From the NCBI GenBank assembly GCA_949987565.1, contig OX465120.1:1064901-1128900 (forward strand): DNA of 64,000 bases, written 5' to 3'. The notes beneath the pieces were generated by a model. It made no database searches. It worked only from the letters and a program-made list of their open reading frames with translations, and had not been told where the DNA came from. A program made the translations under genes and the position numbers. Positions 23,637 to 35,640 of this stretch are shown one piece after another (position 1 is the first letter of the stretch; each line of letters starts with the position of its first letter). This DNA comes from Luidia sarsii (Eukaryota > Echinodermata > Asteroidea > Paxillosida > Luidiidae).

Positions 23637-24008
23637 TTGCTTAACACAACATTGGTAAGATCGAAAAACTGAAATGTTCACAGATTTACATGAAACCTGT
23701 TTGAAGATGGTTATAGTAGAAACCTCTCACTGAAATATTTCAGCCTAAAATGTGGAATTTTGGGAGAAAAGAGGAAAGAAATTGTTTACGTCTCACCTAG
23801 ATCTAAACAATTTTTCGGAACAGTACGGCGTTGAATGCTGCATTGTCGCGAAACAAATGAAGCGGTTTTCACGATTTACTCGAGACTCGGCTGGCGGATT
23901 GAGCTGAAATTTTCACAGGTGTGCTATTCCATGCATATGTTGGATCAGACAACGTTACGTATGGATGCTATTCTTTGACCTCGATCAATGTTGTGTAGGG
24001 GCTTTAAG
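23637..24008 (+). mobile_element. TTTAAA-flanked MITE (subfamily 1), left terminus damaged
   Basis: Starts ACACAACATTGGTAAGATCG and ends CAATGTTGTGTAGGGGCTTT then AA. It is collinear with 58833-59209, including TCGGAACAGTACGGCGTTGA and ATGCATATGTTGGATCAGAC. The first bases of the left terminal repeat are lost. Confidence 0.85.
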
Positions 24009-26580
24009 ACGGGTGTTGGAAAGGGGCGGAGCCTGTGACTCCGGTGGGCGTACAGCGGACCCATTAGCCTAAGTATGTCTGGGATGTTTTGAGAGATTCA
24101 GCGAAGGAACCTCCAAGGAAAAAAAAAGACTGTTTTCAATTTCTCTTTTACATTTTTGTTTACCTTGGGGCACCAGTCGGGTAACAAAATCCGCTTTTCG
24201 TGTCCGGATCTCTAATCGGATTACCACCCCCAGACGACGAATAAAGAAACAAATATTTCGCACCGTCTGGAAAATTGGTCCAAGTCTGATTCCAACTACA
24301 CCCCAGGGTAGTGCGTGCGAAGTATTTTTTTCCATAAGCATGATTGGTAAAATATTATTACGAAAGTGGGTGTGTTTGTCGACCTGTGCAAATCAATACT
24401 TTGCCTTTGAGAAAGGTCCTGCTAGGATCGAAACGTCAGGCTTGTCATTTTAGTCAGTGAGCAATTTTCCATCATTTTTTTTTACTTACTTCAAATTGGT
24501 ACTTTACCCCTGCAATTTAGACACGAGTCTATGTAAGCCTTGACGTCATCGGCTGTATCCGATTCTCATAGACTTGTGTGTGAGGCAACGTCCGAAATAC
24601 CCATTGCTTACAAGTTTATGGAACCCGCCATTGAAAAATTGGTAGCAGCCAACTCCCATAGACATGTGCGTGAGCCACTCCATTCGAACACAGCCTGTAA
24701 CAAAAATGATACGTCCATTCGCATGACGTCATTGGTATAGGGCGCCCTCACCTAGATAGGGGTAGTATCTTGGCTATGCCTTTATGTTATAGCGCCCTCT
24801 GATGTTGGAACTGGAAGTCTGAAAGGGGTTTTCCAATATGGCTGCCGTCTAGTGTGACATAATAAAGCAGTGTTTCAACTCTCAATTTAGTGGTTTCGAC
24901 TTTACAACAGGAATCTCATTGGTCACCTTTACGCGTAGTTTTATTTGTTACGTCATCGTTCTGCATCCAAGATGGCGATAGTCATGATAGCGTCAATGCA
25001 TGTCTATGGAAGTAATGCCACAACATTTATTGAAAGAGTTACCTTTAACTGGAGCCTCGTGATATCCCGACGAAAGACACGAAGACTAACTTCTGTAGAA
25101 GAATTCCTTAAAAAAAAGAGAAACAAGAGGAAATAATTAAAGTTTTGTTTATCGTTTCATCCCTTGATAGAGGATACATTTTCTCGCCATTATTCGAGCA
25201 AAAATCTATCTTTAAAAAATAATCATTAGAAAAGGAACAACTCGTTTTAAAGAAAGACATCTGGCTGCACCCTGAAGCTATTTTTGTAGGAAAAAGAAAA
25301 TGAAATTCGATTACAATTTTCCAGTGCCTTTAGCTTCAAGCCCCGCATCCCTTAATCGAAAAGCTGGACAAGAAAATTGATGCAATTAGGAAAGTGTAAT
25401 TGAAGAGAGGTTTGGGAAATCCCTGTGGTCGTCTTCCGGTTGAACCAAAGTGCGATGCTCTGTGACACACTAAGGGACAAAGGTTGATCGGGGACGCGGG
25501 GAACGAGGTGGCGTGGCGTCATGTCTCGTCGCGTGGGGGCGCTGTGACGCACCCGCTTGGCAAAAGGACCCAACCCGTGTTAACGTGCTCAATACGCTCA
25601 CGTTTAACTAAGTCTATTCAGATTTACGAGAAAACGAGCAATTACAGGAAAAGAGGGCGGTATGTTAGCTTCCATTGTTGTCAGAGACGATCATTTTGGA
25701 CACATTTTTGCCGCAATTTCTGCCGGGAGAGGGCGCCCTCTGATACCAATGCATGACGCCATAATACGCAGGGCGTCTATTATAGGTGACGTCATTCATC
25801 CAATCCGACCGATTGGCGAACAAGATGGGATTACGAGGAGCGGGATTATGAAGGCTTTCTCGCGTTCAATTTCTCCTGGTTGGGTTAATGCTGACTGCGT
25901 ATATACCGTATCACCACCGTGCTGAATGTTTGTGATTCGCTAAGCTGTAGCCTATGGCGATAAACCGCAATGCAATGCCATCCAATTCATCCGGCTCCGG
26001 TGACGAATTAACCAGCATATGACGCACTTTTCTTCAAAACCACGGTTTTCTCTAACTTACCCTACTTCATTTTCAACATCCAACCTCCAAATACTTGTCC
26101 TCAAAGGGGTCATAGATTCGTCGTATTGTCCGAAAATATGCATTTTCGAAAAAAAAAAAAAATGAGCAATCGACCCGTGTTTAATTCGATACACGTTACT
26201 CATCTAAAAAAAATCAATATCAGAAATTGAGGTAGCGTCTATCAGTAAACAGCCTTGCTGTATTTGACAAAGGTCCTTCTTATGAGATTAATCTAATTCT
26301 GTCTGTGACTGAGGCATGGGATGAATGGGCACTACTACCGGTTGTTGGCTGGCTTTGCGCGCTCATCTGTTCCGACCTTCCCTCCCAAGAAGAGGCCGGA
26401 GAGGAAACGACCGACAAGGATTCATCCATTAGAACCAAATCTCAATCACCGAGGGGAATCTCGGAATTGTCACGAGCGAGTCTTTTCCCCCCGGGAAGGG
26501 GGGGGGGGCGAGGCTGAAGTCTAAGAGGCAAAGGGAAAGTGATTTTTTCTTCTCCCGACGGAAAAAAGGCTCATGATCAT
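24009..26580. other. Intergenic, no gene recognised
   Basis: Mostly unique sequence. It holds one GAAACGTC-type dispersed motif at 24404-24440, a cluster of AGGGCGCCCTCT motifs (24738, 24789, 25651, 25729) and CRE-like TGACGTCA sites (24540, 24723, 25788). No open frame carries a recognisable domain. Confidence 0.4.
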
Positions 26581-26589
26581 TCCCCCTAC

Positions 26590-27240
26590 TCTGGAACCTT
26601 AGCTACAAACTGCTACTGTGTTTACAGAGCATACCAAGGCCCATAAAATTGCCACATTATCGAGCTGGATGCTTCTAAAGACACTAAATACAGGAAGTGT
26701 AGGAAAAGTTTCACAGACAAAACCTTCACAATATGCTGGCCCGAAAGTTTGGAACACTAATACCCACCAACATCAGATCGCTGGACACCATTTTCGTCGT
26801 TTAAAAAGCACATGAAAACTTCCTGGTATCCTGTTTCCCTTTGATATGTCTACGTTTCTAATCATCTTTTGTTGCTTAGCGCCATGATCTAGATGGAATG
26901 GCGCCCTCTACAAAAACCTATTATTATTATTGAATCCTGGATGGAGGGTTATGACTAACACCATGCAGCTTTCTGATAATCCTTCTTTTGTGTTCACTCC
27001 TTCACTCTTCTCTCTTTGATCTTTCCCCCTCTTCTCACTAATCCCTACCCTACTCCTTGCCCTTCCCTTTGATCTCACCCTACCAGCTTTACTCTGTGTC
27101 CTTTGTTTCTCATCCGTGTTCTATTCACTCTCTTCCCCCTTCCTTCGTGTACATGTATCTGTTTTGTCCTTGTCACTCTGCCTTTGAGAAAGGTCCTGCT
27201 AGGATCGAAACGTCAGGCCCACTAAATGTTGAGATTATAA
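26590..27240 (+). mobile_element. Decayed non-LTR retrotransposon 3' end plus dispersed repeat
   Basis: Between about 26735 and 26840 the three forward frames, read across frameshifts, give YAGPKVWN, then IPTNIRSLD, then SFKKHMKTSW. That order is typical of the C-terminal tail of many non-LTR retrotransposon polyproteins (GPKLWN..LP..I.....SFK). It is followed by about 250 bp also present, inverted, at 28690-28980, ending in the CTTTGAGAAAGGTCCTGCTA / GAAACGTCAGGCCCAC motif at 27181-27219. Broken and not functional. Confidence 0.55.
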
Positions 27241-27299
27241 TTACTATTATTAAATCTTTGCGAGCATGTCTACCGGGGGTAAGGTTTTAACAATCGAGG

Positions 27300-27475
27300 T
27301 CTGAAATTAGAAGTCTCAGCCCCCTACTCAAAAACCTCTACTACAAACTGCTACTGTGCTTATAGAGCAATACCAATGCCAATGAAACCTTCGCATTGTC
27401 ACAAAGTAGAGCCGGATCCTTCTGTGGTATTAATACAGTAAATACAGGAAGTATTTGTGGGAACATCTATGGTTT
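27300..27475 (+). mobile_element. Second partial copy of the 26.6 kb repeat
   Basis: Shares CCCCTACTC, TACAAACTGCTACTGTG, AGAGCAATACCAA and TAAATACAGGAAGT with 26585-26700 in the same order. Heavily diverged and truncated. Confidence 0.6.
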
Positions 27476-27487
27476 TAGCACATAAAG

Positions 27488-27793
27488 CTCTATAAATAAA
27501 CTAGAGTGCGCACTCCCCTATCAACGCGCTGTACGAACGCGAATGGGGAAAGGTATAGCCGAAAGGTTGTGAATGCGGAAACTAAAATATTATAGAGATG
27601 GTTTAGTAATGAAAGGAAAGGCCATCAATACCTCAAGGAATTGGCGAATTTTAATGTCCTACTTTCTTTTGTAAAAATTGGGATTAATTTGCCCCATAAA
27701 GATCCTTGCATTTGCCCTCTTTGGTAATGGCGTCGCAGTCCCCTTGTCGGCACGCGTCACGCGATGAGTGCGCACTCTAGTTTATTTATAGAG
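27488..27793. mobile_element. MITE with perfect 28-bp inverted termini (306 bp)
   Basis: Left terminus 27488-27515 starts CTCTATAAATAAACTAGAGT and ends GCGCACTC. Right terminus 27766-27793 is its exact reverse complement. The inner sequence has no open frame of note. The perfect ends suggest recent activity. A convincing target duplication was not found. Confidence 0.9.
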
Positions 27794-27822
27794 TTCTATG
27801 ATACGAATACAGACTTCAAGTT

Positions 27823-27906
27823 GAACGCGCGCGCCTAGGGATTTTGGACGCGCGCGCCTAGGGATTTTGGACGCGCGCGCCTAGGGATTTTTGACGCGCG
27901 CGCTTT
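27823..27906. repeat. 23-bp CG-rich tandem repeat, 3.5 copies
   Basis: Unit ACGCGCGCGCCTAGGGATTT plus TGG, three near-identical copies and a partial fourth. Each unit carries the BssHII-type GCGCGC core and a CCTAGG palindrome. Adjacent to the 306-bp MITE. Confidence 0.9.
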
Positions 27907-28685
27907 GGGCGTTCGACACGCTCTTCCCAGATGCATCCCTTCTCCTTCGATCACGTGACGCGAGCGTGACTCGGCGTACCAACGCGGTACTTACGTCAAA
28001 CTATACACCCTCAATAATTAATAAACTACGCAACTAATTAACCACCTGTTCCAAGCTGTGACGCTATTCACATTAAGCTCATCATCTCCTCTTTAGCTAT
28101 TTAGAAAAGAAATCGATACATTTCCTCACTACGAGGTCAATTATTGTTCCCAGGTTTCGTCTATTTATTCTTTCTCCCGCGTTTAATACCAGAAGCAATA
28201 ACAACGTCAACATGGTGGTGTTTATTTGCTCGGATAAACGACCAACCGTACGCGTGTCCTCGTTCTTTGCTGTTTGTTGCCCGAGAAGTGGACGGCCTAC
28301 TTGATTAATTAGGACGGGCAGACAATTTGTCCTGACGGCCTCTGTCTATAGACCGAGGTGTCTCGTGGGAATTAAACAAAGGGCAAACTTGCAATTAAAC
28401 TGTTGCTAAATTCCACACCCAATAATTAATGAAAACTCGTCCCAGCTCGCTCATCAGTTCAAACAAAAAATAAATGATGTTTGCTACGCTCGTCTTGTTT
28501 TATCCTCGGACCTCCCCCAGTCTACTTTCAAGCAAACAGAAATCGGATCCTCCCTCGATCAAATTAAATTTCGAGGTTCTCAAAAAAGAGCGTTGACAAA
28601 GGAATTCTGATTGTACAACCCTTGCAGACAGCCGTATTTTAAACAATCCCTTTAGAAAGTAAACTTCTTTCAATTCTAAAGGGAT
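27907..28685. other. Intergenic, no gene recognised
   Basis: Unique AT-rich sequence; nothing supported. Confidence 0.4.
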
Positions 28686-28985
28686 ATACAAAAATGTTGC
28701 AAACTGCTTACTGACTAAAATTACCAAAATGCAAATCTCAAAATTTAGTGGGCCTGACGTTTCGATCCTAGCAGGACCTTTTTCAAAGACAGAGTGACAA
28801 GGACAAAACAGATACAAGTAGGAAGGGGGAAGAGAGTGAATAGGACACGGATGAGAAACAAAGGACAAAGAGGAAAGCTGGTAGGGTGAGATCAAAGGGA
28901 AGGGTAAGGAGTATGGTAGGGATTAGTGAGAAGAAGGGGGAAAGATCAAAGAGAGAAGTGTGGAGGAGTGAACAAAATAAATTTA
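28686..28985 (-). mobile_element. Dispersed repeat with GAAACGTC end motif
   Basis: Inverted relative of 26950-27240. In minus orientation it runs through a CTCTTCCCCCTTCCT stretch to CTTTGAAAAAGGTCCTGCTA..GAAACGTCAGGCC, then the tail block GTCAGTAAGCAGTTTGCAAC, which also occurs at about 47100, 52085 and 63120. Confidence 0.65.
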
Positions 28986-31620
28986 AAATTTAATATCTGC
29001 AACTTCCACCATAATCTTTGTCGGTACAAAAATATCTATAGCTTGTTTTGGGAAGATTTTATTTCAAATGTAACGATGCAGCCACGGTGAGCGATTCCCG
29101 AAAAGCACGCCCTTTCCTGACCAATATTTGGCAATATTTGGGTCGATGCTACAAAGAGTCCTAGCCTGAAAGCTCTGCAGTTTGTATCCCTGCTGAAAAG
29201 CAGCCTAATTTTCACGTGCAATTAATTATACTTGTACTTTCCAATCTATAAAATCTTCCTCGGCCGGCACGACATGATGATGAATTATTCCAAATTAGTG
29301 TCCAGCCGAATTGATCGAAGTTTGATTACGCGAACGCATAGAACGTGTACGGATTGAATTAACACGCCCCATCCTGTTAAATTGTGTCCGACCGCCATAA
29401 TCCAATTTACACAGGGAGATGGCGATGAATATTCAACAGGCGCAGAGCGTTGGAACTCGGGTCCGCGCGCATTACGTCACAGGCGTGCGAGTCACATTTT
29501 GGCATCGCTTGTTTAACTGCAATTCTCCAGAAGCGGTATATAATAGTGTCTAGTTTGCCCAGGCAGGCATTGGAAATTTCTTCTGTCAAAGAGTGAGCAA
29601 ATTTTGAGGATTTCAAGAATTTCCGTTCTCAATTGTCTAACTATCAGTCGTGCCTTCAGCCTACTATAGCCTACGGATTGAAATTCCAGTCATCGACGCC
29701 TTTGGATTGACTTGCAAATTGCCACAGTTTAATCGGATTGCTTTAATGCACACTGGACCAAATTGAAAAACCCCAATTAATCTATTTTTCGCAGCAGCAC
29801 TTCATCGGCCTTATTATCGTCAGCGACCAGCCAGCTCAACTTACGCCCCCCTCTCCAAAGAGCTCTCCCCCATTTTGACCTCTGTTTACTTCCCAGCGGA
29901 TTTCCTTGAAGTCTGGGGAGTGTTTCTCTCCGAGGCGATGGTTATCGGCCGGAGATAGGCCGGCCAAACGCGCAGCAATCTCCAAGATGTTCGGTCAATT
30001 ATTATCGGACGTCGATCGATGTTCACTCAAAGTGCGGACGTGAAGATGGAGACTGATGGGGTGACTGAGGGAGGCTGTATGTCTGGCTGAGATCAGCTAG
30101 AAAACGAGGTGTACTATTTCTTGAGAGAGAGAGCTGTTTGCTCATCAGGGGGAGGATCTCGGGAGTGATGAAAGCTCCCGAAATGCAGACTTTTCTAACG
30201 GCCTCCGTCACGCGGTATCGCGATAACGACTGATCGTGGAAAACCTTGAGCCTAGCTAAGGTGAGTGCACGGTTTTGCGTTCTCATGCGTGGAGATAGAC
30301 AGACGCTCAGTATTCACAGGGCTTCTCAACGGCACTTGATAAATCATAACGGGTGAGACAAATGCCTCGATCATCACTGAGTAATAACATCCGTTGCTTT
30401 GCTAAAGGCTGACAGTACTCATCAATAGATGATACACGGACAGATACCGGTTGTAGCTGATGTACTGGTGCACGCGTGTCATGTTGGATACCAAACTTGC
30501 AGTCTGTTGATACATCTAAAGCTACAATGTATACAGCTTGGTGAATGAATGTGATGAATATAGGTTTGTATGATGATGATCATTGAAGCATTTCTAACTA
30601 ACGATGCATATCGCAGTAACATAATGTACTATATCCTCTCTGTGACAACCAGAACTTAAGCCCATAACGACAAACGAACCATCTTTTATTCGCGCTAAGC
30701 TTACGAGCAAACATCTCCATCGATCTCGCTACTCTTTATGTAATCGAGTTGTTGTTGACACTAGAGATCTTCGAACCTGCGCTAATGGAGATCTCTTTTA
30801 CGGAGAAAGTAGAGGACTTCCCGAGGCTGTGATGAACGAAGACGACTCGGCTGTGAAGCAACGCTCCTGAATTTAAGTCGCCTTGTTTCTGCGCCGACGC
30901 ATACCATTACGGAATTGGATTTCGACGGATTGATTGCCGTGGAGAATCATCTAATGAAATGAGGCTCGCAGGATCGTCTTCTCTACTCGAGGGAAAGTTG
31001 AGCTGAACAGAACTTCACAGGAACAGACAAGAGTCACTTGTCATTTGATCTACTGCCGTGTGATGTGACGCATGAGCAATTACCTGCGCTCGTCGATCGC
31101 CGGCCACCGTGTTTTTCTGGAGACGTTCGTGGGGGTTTGCGGCGTCTACCCACGGCGCAGTGAGGTGCCATCGTCCCGGTGAATCACCTCTGGCTGGCGC
31201 AATTCGCGGAGTGTTGCAACTCTACATCACCAGCTTGTGGAGGCTAATTAGCACGAACAGAGACAAACCGGAGGCAGGGTTCCATCAGTTTATGACCTTC
31301 CTATCCTCCACCAAAAACGGACGTCGGGAGATATATACTTGCACATTCGACTGATGACGGCCGCGAATTGAGATCGTTTGCCGGTCAATGGATTCTTAAT
31401 CACTGGATTCTAGAAGACTCGGCCAACCTTTCGATAGCAGCACGGTGAGTGAAGCAGATTCGGATCTTCGGGGTCTTCGGCCCAGTTTCGGTTCTCAGAC
31501 TCGGTACTTCGGTTTTCGTGTCGGGACTTCGGAGCCTCGTATTCGGAGGTTCGGGTCCCCCGCTCGGATCTTCGATAAAATCGCTCCGGACCTTCGCTCA
31601 GGGTCTCTGACCTAGAGGAC
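28986..31620. other. Intergenic upstream of GPCR 2, no gene recognised
   Basis: Mostly unique. From about 31440 the sequence becomes dense in CTTCGG units ahead of the regular 21-bp array. Part of this may be promoter or 5' UTR of GPCR 2, but no TATA or initiator could be fixed. Confidence 0.4.
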
Positions 31621-31635
31621 TCGGACCTTCGGATT

Positions 31636-31846
31636 TTATTTCGGCTCTTCGGGTGACCAGTTTGGCTCTTCGGGTGACTGGTCCGGCTCTTCGGGTGACC
31701 GGTTCAGCCCTTCGGGTGACCGGTTCAGCCCTTCGGGTGACCGGTTCGGCCCTTCGGGTGACCGGTTCGGCCCTTCGGGTGACCAGTTCGGCTCATCGGG
31801 TGACCGGTTCGGCCCTTCGGGTGACCGGTTCGGCTCTTCGGGTATG
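31636..31846. repeat. 21-bp minisatellite TTCGGGTGACCGGTTCGGCC(C)
   Basis: About ten copies with small variants (GGTTCAGCC, AGTTCGGCT). It ends about 190 bp before the GPCR 2 start codon, so it probably lies in the promoter or 5' leader. Confidence 0.95.
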
Positions 31847-32038
31847 AACTCGAGCCCCCGACTCTCAATTTCGGCCCTTCGGCAATCGGACTCGCAACTT
31901 CCGGTCTCGGTTCGTTGAAAACCGAAGCCACTTGCCTGGACAGATCTTTGATCGAATCATTTACTTGAGGTTTTTTATAACTGAGATAATACTCCTGCAA
32001 CGAAATATTCAAATTCATCTCGGGAAAAAAACAACAAC

Positions 32039-33082
32039 ATGACAACCATGGAATCCCCGTTGTCTCTCGACAACGTGACTGATTACGTCACGGATTCCGG
32101 TGACGTCATCGCGTCCTCGGATGACGTCGGCCCCACGGCTGCCGAGATATTCTTGGTGGTCCTGAACGCGCTGATCGGGCTGGCTGGGGTGGTGGGAAAC
32201 AGCATGGTGTGCTTAGTGTTCGTGATCAAGCGGAGATCCTTCGGCTCCATCACGAACCTCCTCATCCTCAACCAGTCACTGATCGATCTCTGCGACGCCA
32301 TCTTGTTCCTGGCCATCCGCTTCGGGGGCGTGACGCCCTCTGACCCCGCTTCCGGCTGGGGGGAGGCCGTCTGCCGGATGTGGATCTCCGAGTACTTCAT
32401 GTGGTCGCTGTTCATCGCGTCCACCATCAACCTGGTGCTGGTGTCGTTGGAGCGATACCTGGCTATATGCCACCCGGTCAAACACAGGAATATCTTCACC
32501 AGGCGATTGGCCAAGGTCGGCATGGCGCTGGTCTGGTTGCTAGGGCTGAGCTACCAGTCCTACTGGCCGGCTATACAGCACTACGACGCCGGCGTCTGCT
32601 ACCCGCGGTGGCCCAGCGTGGCACTGCAGAGAGTCATGGGAGTGGTGCTCTTCCTCTCGGAGTTCCTCATCCCTCTCTGCGTCATGACCTTCAGCTACGT
32701 CAGCATCATCCGGGCTCTCAGAGGGAGGGGGAGCCGTAAATCCAACGGCACTTTCCAGCAGGCGAAGAAGAACGTCACCGTGACGCTGTGCCTCGTCTTC
32801 ATGTCCTACGTCATCTGTTGGACTCCCACGGAGTTCACCTTCTTGCTCTTCAACCTCGGCCGGGAGTACGACTTCAACAGCGCCACCCACAAAGTGGTGA
32901 CTGTCCTGGTGCTGTGCAACATGTGCGTTAACCCTTTCATCTACGCCTTCAAGTACGACCACTTCAAGAAGCACGCCCGGGCCATGTTCTGCCGCTGTTG
33001 CCCCGGCAACAACAGGGTGGGGGCCAAGGAGCAGCAGACCGTGGCAACGGTGGACGGCAAGGCGCCGTCGTCTCATCCTTAG
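32039..33082 (+). CDS. Orphan class A (rhodopsin-type) GPCR 2, intronless
   Basis: A 347-residue seven-helix receptor, expected at the plasma membrane. Landmarks: N-glycosylation site Asn12 (NVT), GN in helix 1 (Asn54), Asp83 in helix 2, disulfide cysteines 112 and 187, ERY at 138-140, CWTP at 260-263 and NPFIY at 298-302. Cysteines 318, 320 and 321 form a likely palmitoylation site after helix 8. Two ATGs lie at residues 1 and 4; the first is used. It shares NLLILNQS, SLERY..CH, LSYQSYW-type and CWTPTE segments with the receptor at 22010-23053, so the pair arose by duplication or retroposition. It lacks the glycine run of its paralogue and has a shorter basic third loop. Ligand unknown. Confidence 0.93.
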   Translation: MTTMESPLSLDNVTDYVTDSGDVIASSDDVGPTAAEIFLVVLNALIGLAGVVGNSMVCLVFVIKRRSFGSITNLLILNQSLIDLCDAILFLAIRFGGVTPSDPASGWGEAVCRMWISEYFMWSLFIASTINLVLVSLERYLAICHPVKHRNIFTRRLAKVGMALVWLLGLSYQSYWPAIQHYDAGVCYPRWPSVALQRVMGVVLFLSEFLIPLCVMTFSYVSIIRALRGRGSRKSNGTFQQAKKNVTVTLCLVFMSYVICWTPTEFTFLLFNLGREYDFNSATHKVVTVLVLCNMCVNPFIYAFKYDHFKKHARAMFCRCCPGNNRVGAKEQQTVATVDGKAPSSHP

Positions 33083-33221
33083 TGGGGTTGCCGTGGCAAC
33101 GAGTGGCGTCCATCTCCGAAAACAACATTACCGTCGAATAATCACAGGACGTAAAAATCCGTTTACCAAGCTACTGGGTAGACCATGATAATATGCACTC
33201 ATTGTGTAGAGTGTCATTATG

Positions 33222-33425
33222 TGGTTTGATTTATGTGGTTTGATGTATGTGGTTTGATGTATGTGGTTTGATTTATGTGGTTTGATGTATGTGGTTTGAT
33301 TTGTGTGGTTTGATGTATGTGGTTTGATGTATGTGGTTTGATGTATGTGGTTTGGTGTATGTGGTTTGATGTATGTGGTTTGATGTATGTGGTTTGATGT
33401 ATGTGGTTTGATTTATGTGGTTTCA
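33222..33425. repeat. 14-bp minisatellite TGTATGTGGTTTGA
   Basis: About fourteen copies with T/G variation, starting 140 bp after the GPCR 2 stop codon, so possibly in its 3' UTR. Confidence 0.95.
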
Positions 33426-33489
33426 ATGTAAGATGTCAGCGGTGAAGCCGTGAGCAACGTTTCGGACAACGCGTGCTCTGCCCGCTGTG

Positions 33490-33865
33490 ATTACCAATGA
33501 AGATCTTCATTCAGGTGTATAGAATCAGAACAAACAAACGAAGGAAACTTTTGAACAAATTGATAAATTGGCAAAGACAACTTTGACTGGACCGGGACTT
33601 GAACCCGAGACCTCTGGATTAACGTACCAGTGCTCTTACCAGATCCAGCTCTTAGATGGTGGCCTTCCCAAATAGTCAAATAGTCTTTGCTGGGGTGGGG
33701 GCGCCAGTCAGAAGCAATTAAACCATTAAGTGCCGTATATCTCCAGGGATCACACCCCCGCTTTCATTCAGATGCAAACAACTAATGATTGTAAACCTGG
33801 CTACAGCAGCTCAGGGATCACACGAAGTGGATGCAGATTTTTCAATTCAAGTCAAACAAACAAAG
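33490..33865 (-). mobile_element. tRNA-like SINE, copy in reverse orientation
   Basis: On the minus strand a tRNA-like segment at about 33666-33596 has a box-A-like GGTAAGAGCACTGG and a box-B-like GGTTCAAGTCC, and an anticodon-arm pairing CTGGT..CCAG is kept in part. Upstream on the same strand are shared blocks CTGTAGCCAGGTTTACAA and GTTTGCATCTGAATGAAAGC, collinear with 41620-41900. It is a repeat family, so not a functional tRNA gene. Confidence 0.8.
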
Positions 33866-34690
33866 GACAAACTTAGCTACAGAACAGCACTCAAAGACGT
33901 AAATAATTTACGCAATTATAACCTAAATGAGTGATCCAATCGGAACTAGGAAAATGCACGGTGTATTTTGTAGCGAAGTATCCATTGCATTTAAACTTGC
34001 AAGACTTTACCACTTCTGCACGCTTCATGTCCTAAAAAAATACCCAATCTAATCAGAATTACGTATAATGATACAACTAATTCACACGTTTGTCGTATCG
34101 ACACAAGATCAGAACAGCACACGATTTAGATGTTTAAATGTGGAAAGATTCATCACAGGCAAAACAATGTCTTCACTGAAGATTCACCAGCTAGATGGCA
34201 CAATGGTATATAACGGCACATCCACACGATATAAAACTCGTTGATCGTTGCGATTTTCTATGATAAAACTGTACATAATCTGTTGAGAAATCTAGAATCA
34301 ATACGACTGTTTACAGCGTGTATGCACTGGACAGAACTGTGTACTGTACGTTTGTGTTGATATAATGGATACAGTACCGTACTAATACACATCTCACGAC
34401 AGTAAATAGTTAAAAATGCAATGCCCACGTTGTTATATATTTTGGCTTTATGAGTACAACTATGTAAGAGGACCTATTTGTTTGAAGATGTAAATTGCTA
34501 ACTGACTGACTGTCTTCAGAATTCACGTTATTAAGGTGTTTGTGCGTTGTATATAAAGGCCTATACATTTGAGATGTCATGTGATTTGATAAGGGAAAAA
34601 TTGTGAAGACTTATTTTGAAAAGCATTCTTATCGAAGGAGTACTGTTCGTGTTGTACATTAGAAAACCAAGAATCACAGTATAATAAATT
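33866..34690. other. Intergenic, no gene recognised
   Basis: AT-rich unique sequence; nothing supported. Confidence 0.4.
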
Positions 34691-35128
34691 ATAGTCAGGA
34701 TATAAAGAGGTTTTATGCATTGTAACCGTTCACTTGGAGGTCAAGGGGAGATAATTTCCTCTCCTCTCCCTCTCCCTCTCTCAGGCCTCTGCCTCTGCCT
34801 CTGCCTCTGCCTCTGCCTCTCCCTCTGCCTCTCCCTCTGCCTCTCCCTCTGCCTCTGCCTCTCCCTCTCCCTCTCCCTCTCCCTCTCTCCCTCACCCTCT
34901 CCCTCTCCCTCTCCCTCTCCCTCTCCCTCTCCCTCTCCCTCTCCCTCTCCCTCTCCCTCTCCCTCTCCCTCTCCATCTCCCTCTCCCTCTCCCTCTCCCT
35001 CTCCCTCTCTCCCTCACCCTCTCCCTCTCCCTCTCCCTCTCCCTCTCCCTCTCCCTCTCCCTCTCCCTCTCCCTCTCCCTCTCCCTCTCCCTCTCCCTCT
35101 CCCTCACCCTCTCACTCTCCCGCTAACC
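34691..35128. repeat. (CTCTGC)n/(CTCTCC)n array with duplicated 5' flank
   Basis: Hexanucleotide array from about 34763. The flank before it (TAGTCAGGATATA..GTAACCGTTCA..TTGGAGGTC) is repeated before the array at 35736, so array and flank were duplicated together. Confidence 0.92.
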
Positions 35129-35640
35129 ACATCACAGTAGAGACCGAGCCATACCTAAGGTTTCTCCCTCACTCCATTTAGCAAGAAAACGCATTTATTT
35201 GCAAAGTCCACGCAAATAAAAAAAAAACAGACCGCCAAAGAAACCCGTAAACACAGCTGCCACTGTCAAAACAAACATCGGGGGAACGAAGCGAGTTTCA
35301 TGGTCTGTTTTTCTTTAATAATTCAATCATTCGAAAGAAAGAAAGAAAAGTGAAGAAAGAAAATAAAAACGGAAGTGCGGGAGTATTCAGGAAAATCTTT
35401 CCCCAATGACATCGGAAGGTCGTTGTTATTTTTACTTTACAGATATTGATTGAAATCTGTCTTGATTCAATAATGCATCCACACATTGCTTTCAAGGAAG
35501 GGATGTTTCAGATGAAATCACCATAGGTCTACCTTCAAGTATCTGCGTCGCTGATGAGAATGTAATTCGATAAGGTCTCACATCTTGCCACAAGGTAACC
35601 GTTTGGGTCGATAGAAAGTCACATTAGATAGCCAAGAATC
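35129..35640. other. Spacer between duplicated arrays, no gene recognised
   Basis: AT-rich unique sequence. Confidence 0.4.

Noticed and set aside
26735..26840. Intact retrotransposon polyprotein end
   Set aside because: The family-like residues require at least two frameshifts, so only a decayed remnant is annotated.
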